The notes under the pieces were generated by a model. The model was not told where the DNA came from. It searched no databases and saw nothing but the letters and a program-made list of their open reading frames with translations. The translations under genes and the position numbers were made by a program. Positions 58,860 to 58,960 of a stretch of 58,960 bases of DNA are shown here, one piece after another; the stretch's first letter is position 1; each line of letters starts with the position of its first letter. Origin of the DNA: Lachnobacterium bovis (GTDB taxonomy: Bacteria > Bacillota > Clostridia > Lachnospirales > Lachnospiraceae); the NCBI RefSeq assembly GCF_900111325.1, contig NZ_FOGW01000016.1:1-58960 (forward strand). The letters run 5' to 3'.

Positions 58860-58960
58860 TTAAGATGCTTTAATGTATTGCTGATTTGTTTTTTCGAGAT
58901 GATAAATGACTCGTACTAGCTTTTTTACAGCGTGAGATAGAGCAACATTATAATGTTTAC
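58860..58960 (-). mobile_element. IS110-family transposase, C-terminal end (partial)
   Basis: On the minus strand the last 32 codons of a reading frame enter from beyond the window and stop at 58860-58862. The residues KHYNVALSHAVKKLVRVIYH followed by LEKTNQQYIKAS fit the C-terminal end of IS110/IS1111-type (DEDD, serine-containing) transposases. A terminator-like hairpin (minus strand, 58832 to 58808) follows. The rest of the element lies outside the window. Family is judged from a short tail, hence moderate confidence. Confidence 0.7.

Overview
This is a very AT-rich, gene-dense stretch of chromosome from a low-GC Firmicute. It is most likely a member of the Clostridia close to Lachnospiraceae. 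That placement is inferred from a single-chain PurL, glycolytic genes in the order gap-pgk-tpi-gpmI, the run rpmF-plsX-acpP-rnc-smc-ftsY, AGGAGG-type ribosome binding sites throughout and frequent intrinsic terminators. No species can be named from the sequence alone.

Layout. (1) 1-406: the 3' end of a 23S rRNA gene, followed directly by tRNA-Trp and a terminator with no 5S gene between them. (2) 436-6409: a rhodanese/TtcA-like tRNA thiolation protein, a LysR regulator, a non-coding stretch with RNA-like structure, the methionine importer metNIQ, nine 19-bp tandem repeats and an HPr-like protein without its phosphorylatable His. (3) 6495-22212: a LysR regulator divergent from purL, a PHP phosphoesterase, gap-pgk-tpiA and gpmI (lower glycolysis), and purC-purF-purB. 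A perfect TATAAG-N5-CTTATA palindrome lies upstream of both purL and purC. (4) 22220-27374, minus strand: a type IV pilus/type II secretion-like operon with PilT, a PilC/GspF protein, four small pseudopilin-like or single-TM proteins and a transglutaminase-fold lipoprotein. (5) 27504-33139: secG-rnr, a 50-residue membrane protein on the minus strand, and an FprA flavodiiron protein, a phosphopantetheinyl transferase, a GreA-like factor and a small unknown protein.

(6) 33254-43610 is the most unusual part. It is a cell-surface locus with three TasA/camelysin-like proteins carrying SipW-type signal peptides, an ER-type signal peptidase (SipW), two membrane-anchored surface proteins, a 1266-residue adhesin (fibro-slime, VWA and Cna-B-like domains) and, in the middle, a SARP/BTAD-type regulator. 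Each of the three transcription units with a TasA-like product is preceded by a direct heptamer repeat of the form TGTGACT-N4-TGTGACT (11-bp period) just upstream of a -10 box. This is the geometry known for SARP activators, so the locus looks like a self-contained regulated surface-fibre system.

(7) 43625-48156: a lipoprotein and a fused CydDC-like ABC transporter whose coding sequence contains a terminator-like hairpin. (8) 48225-58664: tmcAL, ackA, yceD-rpmF, plsX-acpP, rnc-smc-ftsY (acetate, fatty-acid, RNA-processing and chromosome/secretion housekeeping). (9) 58665-58960: an rRNA-spacer-like sequence and the C-terminal end of an IS110-type transposase running off the window.
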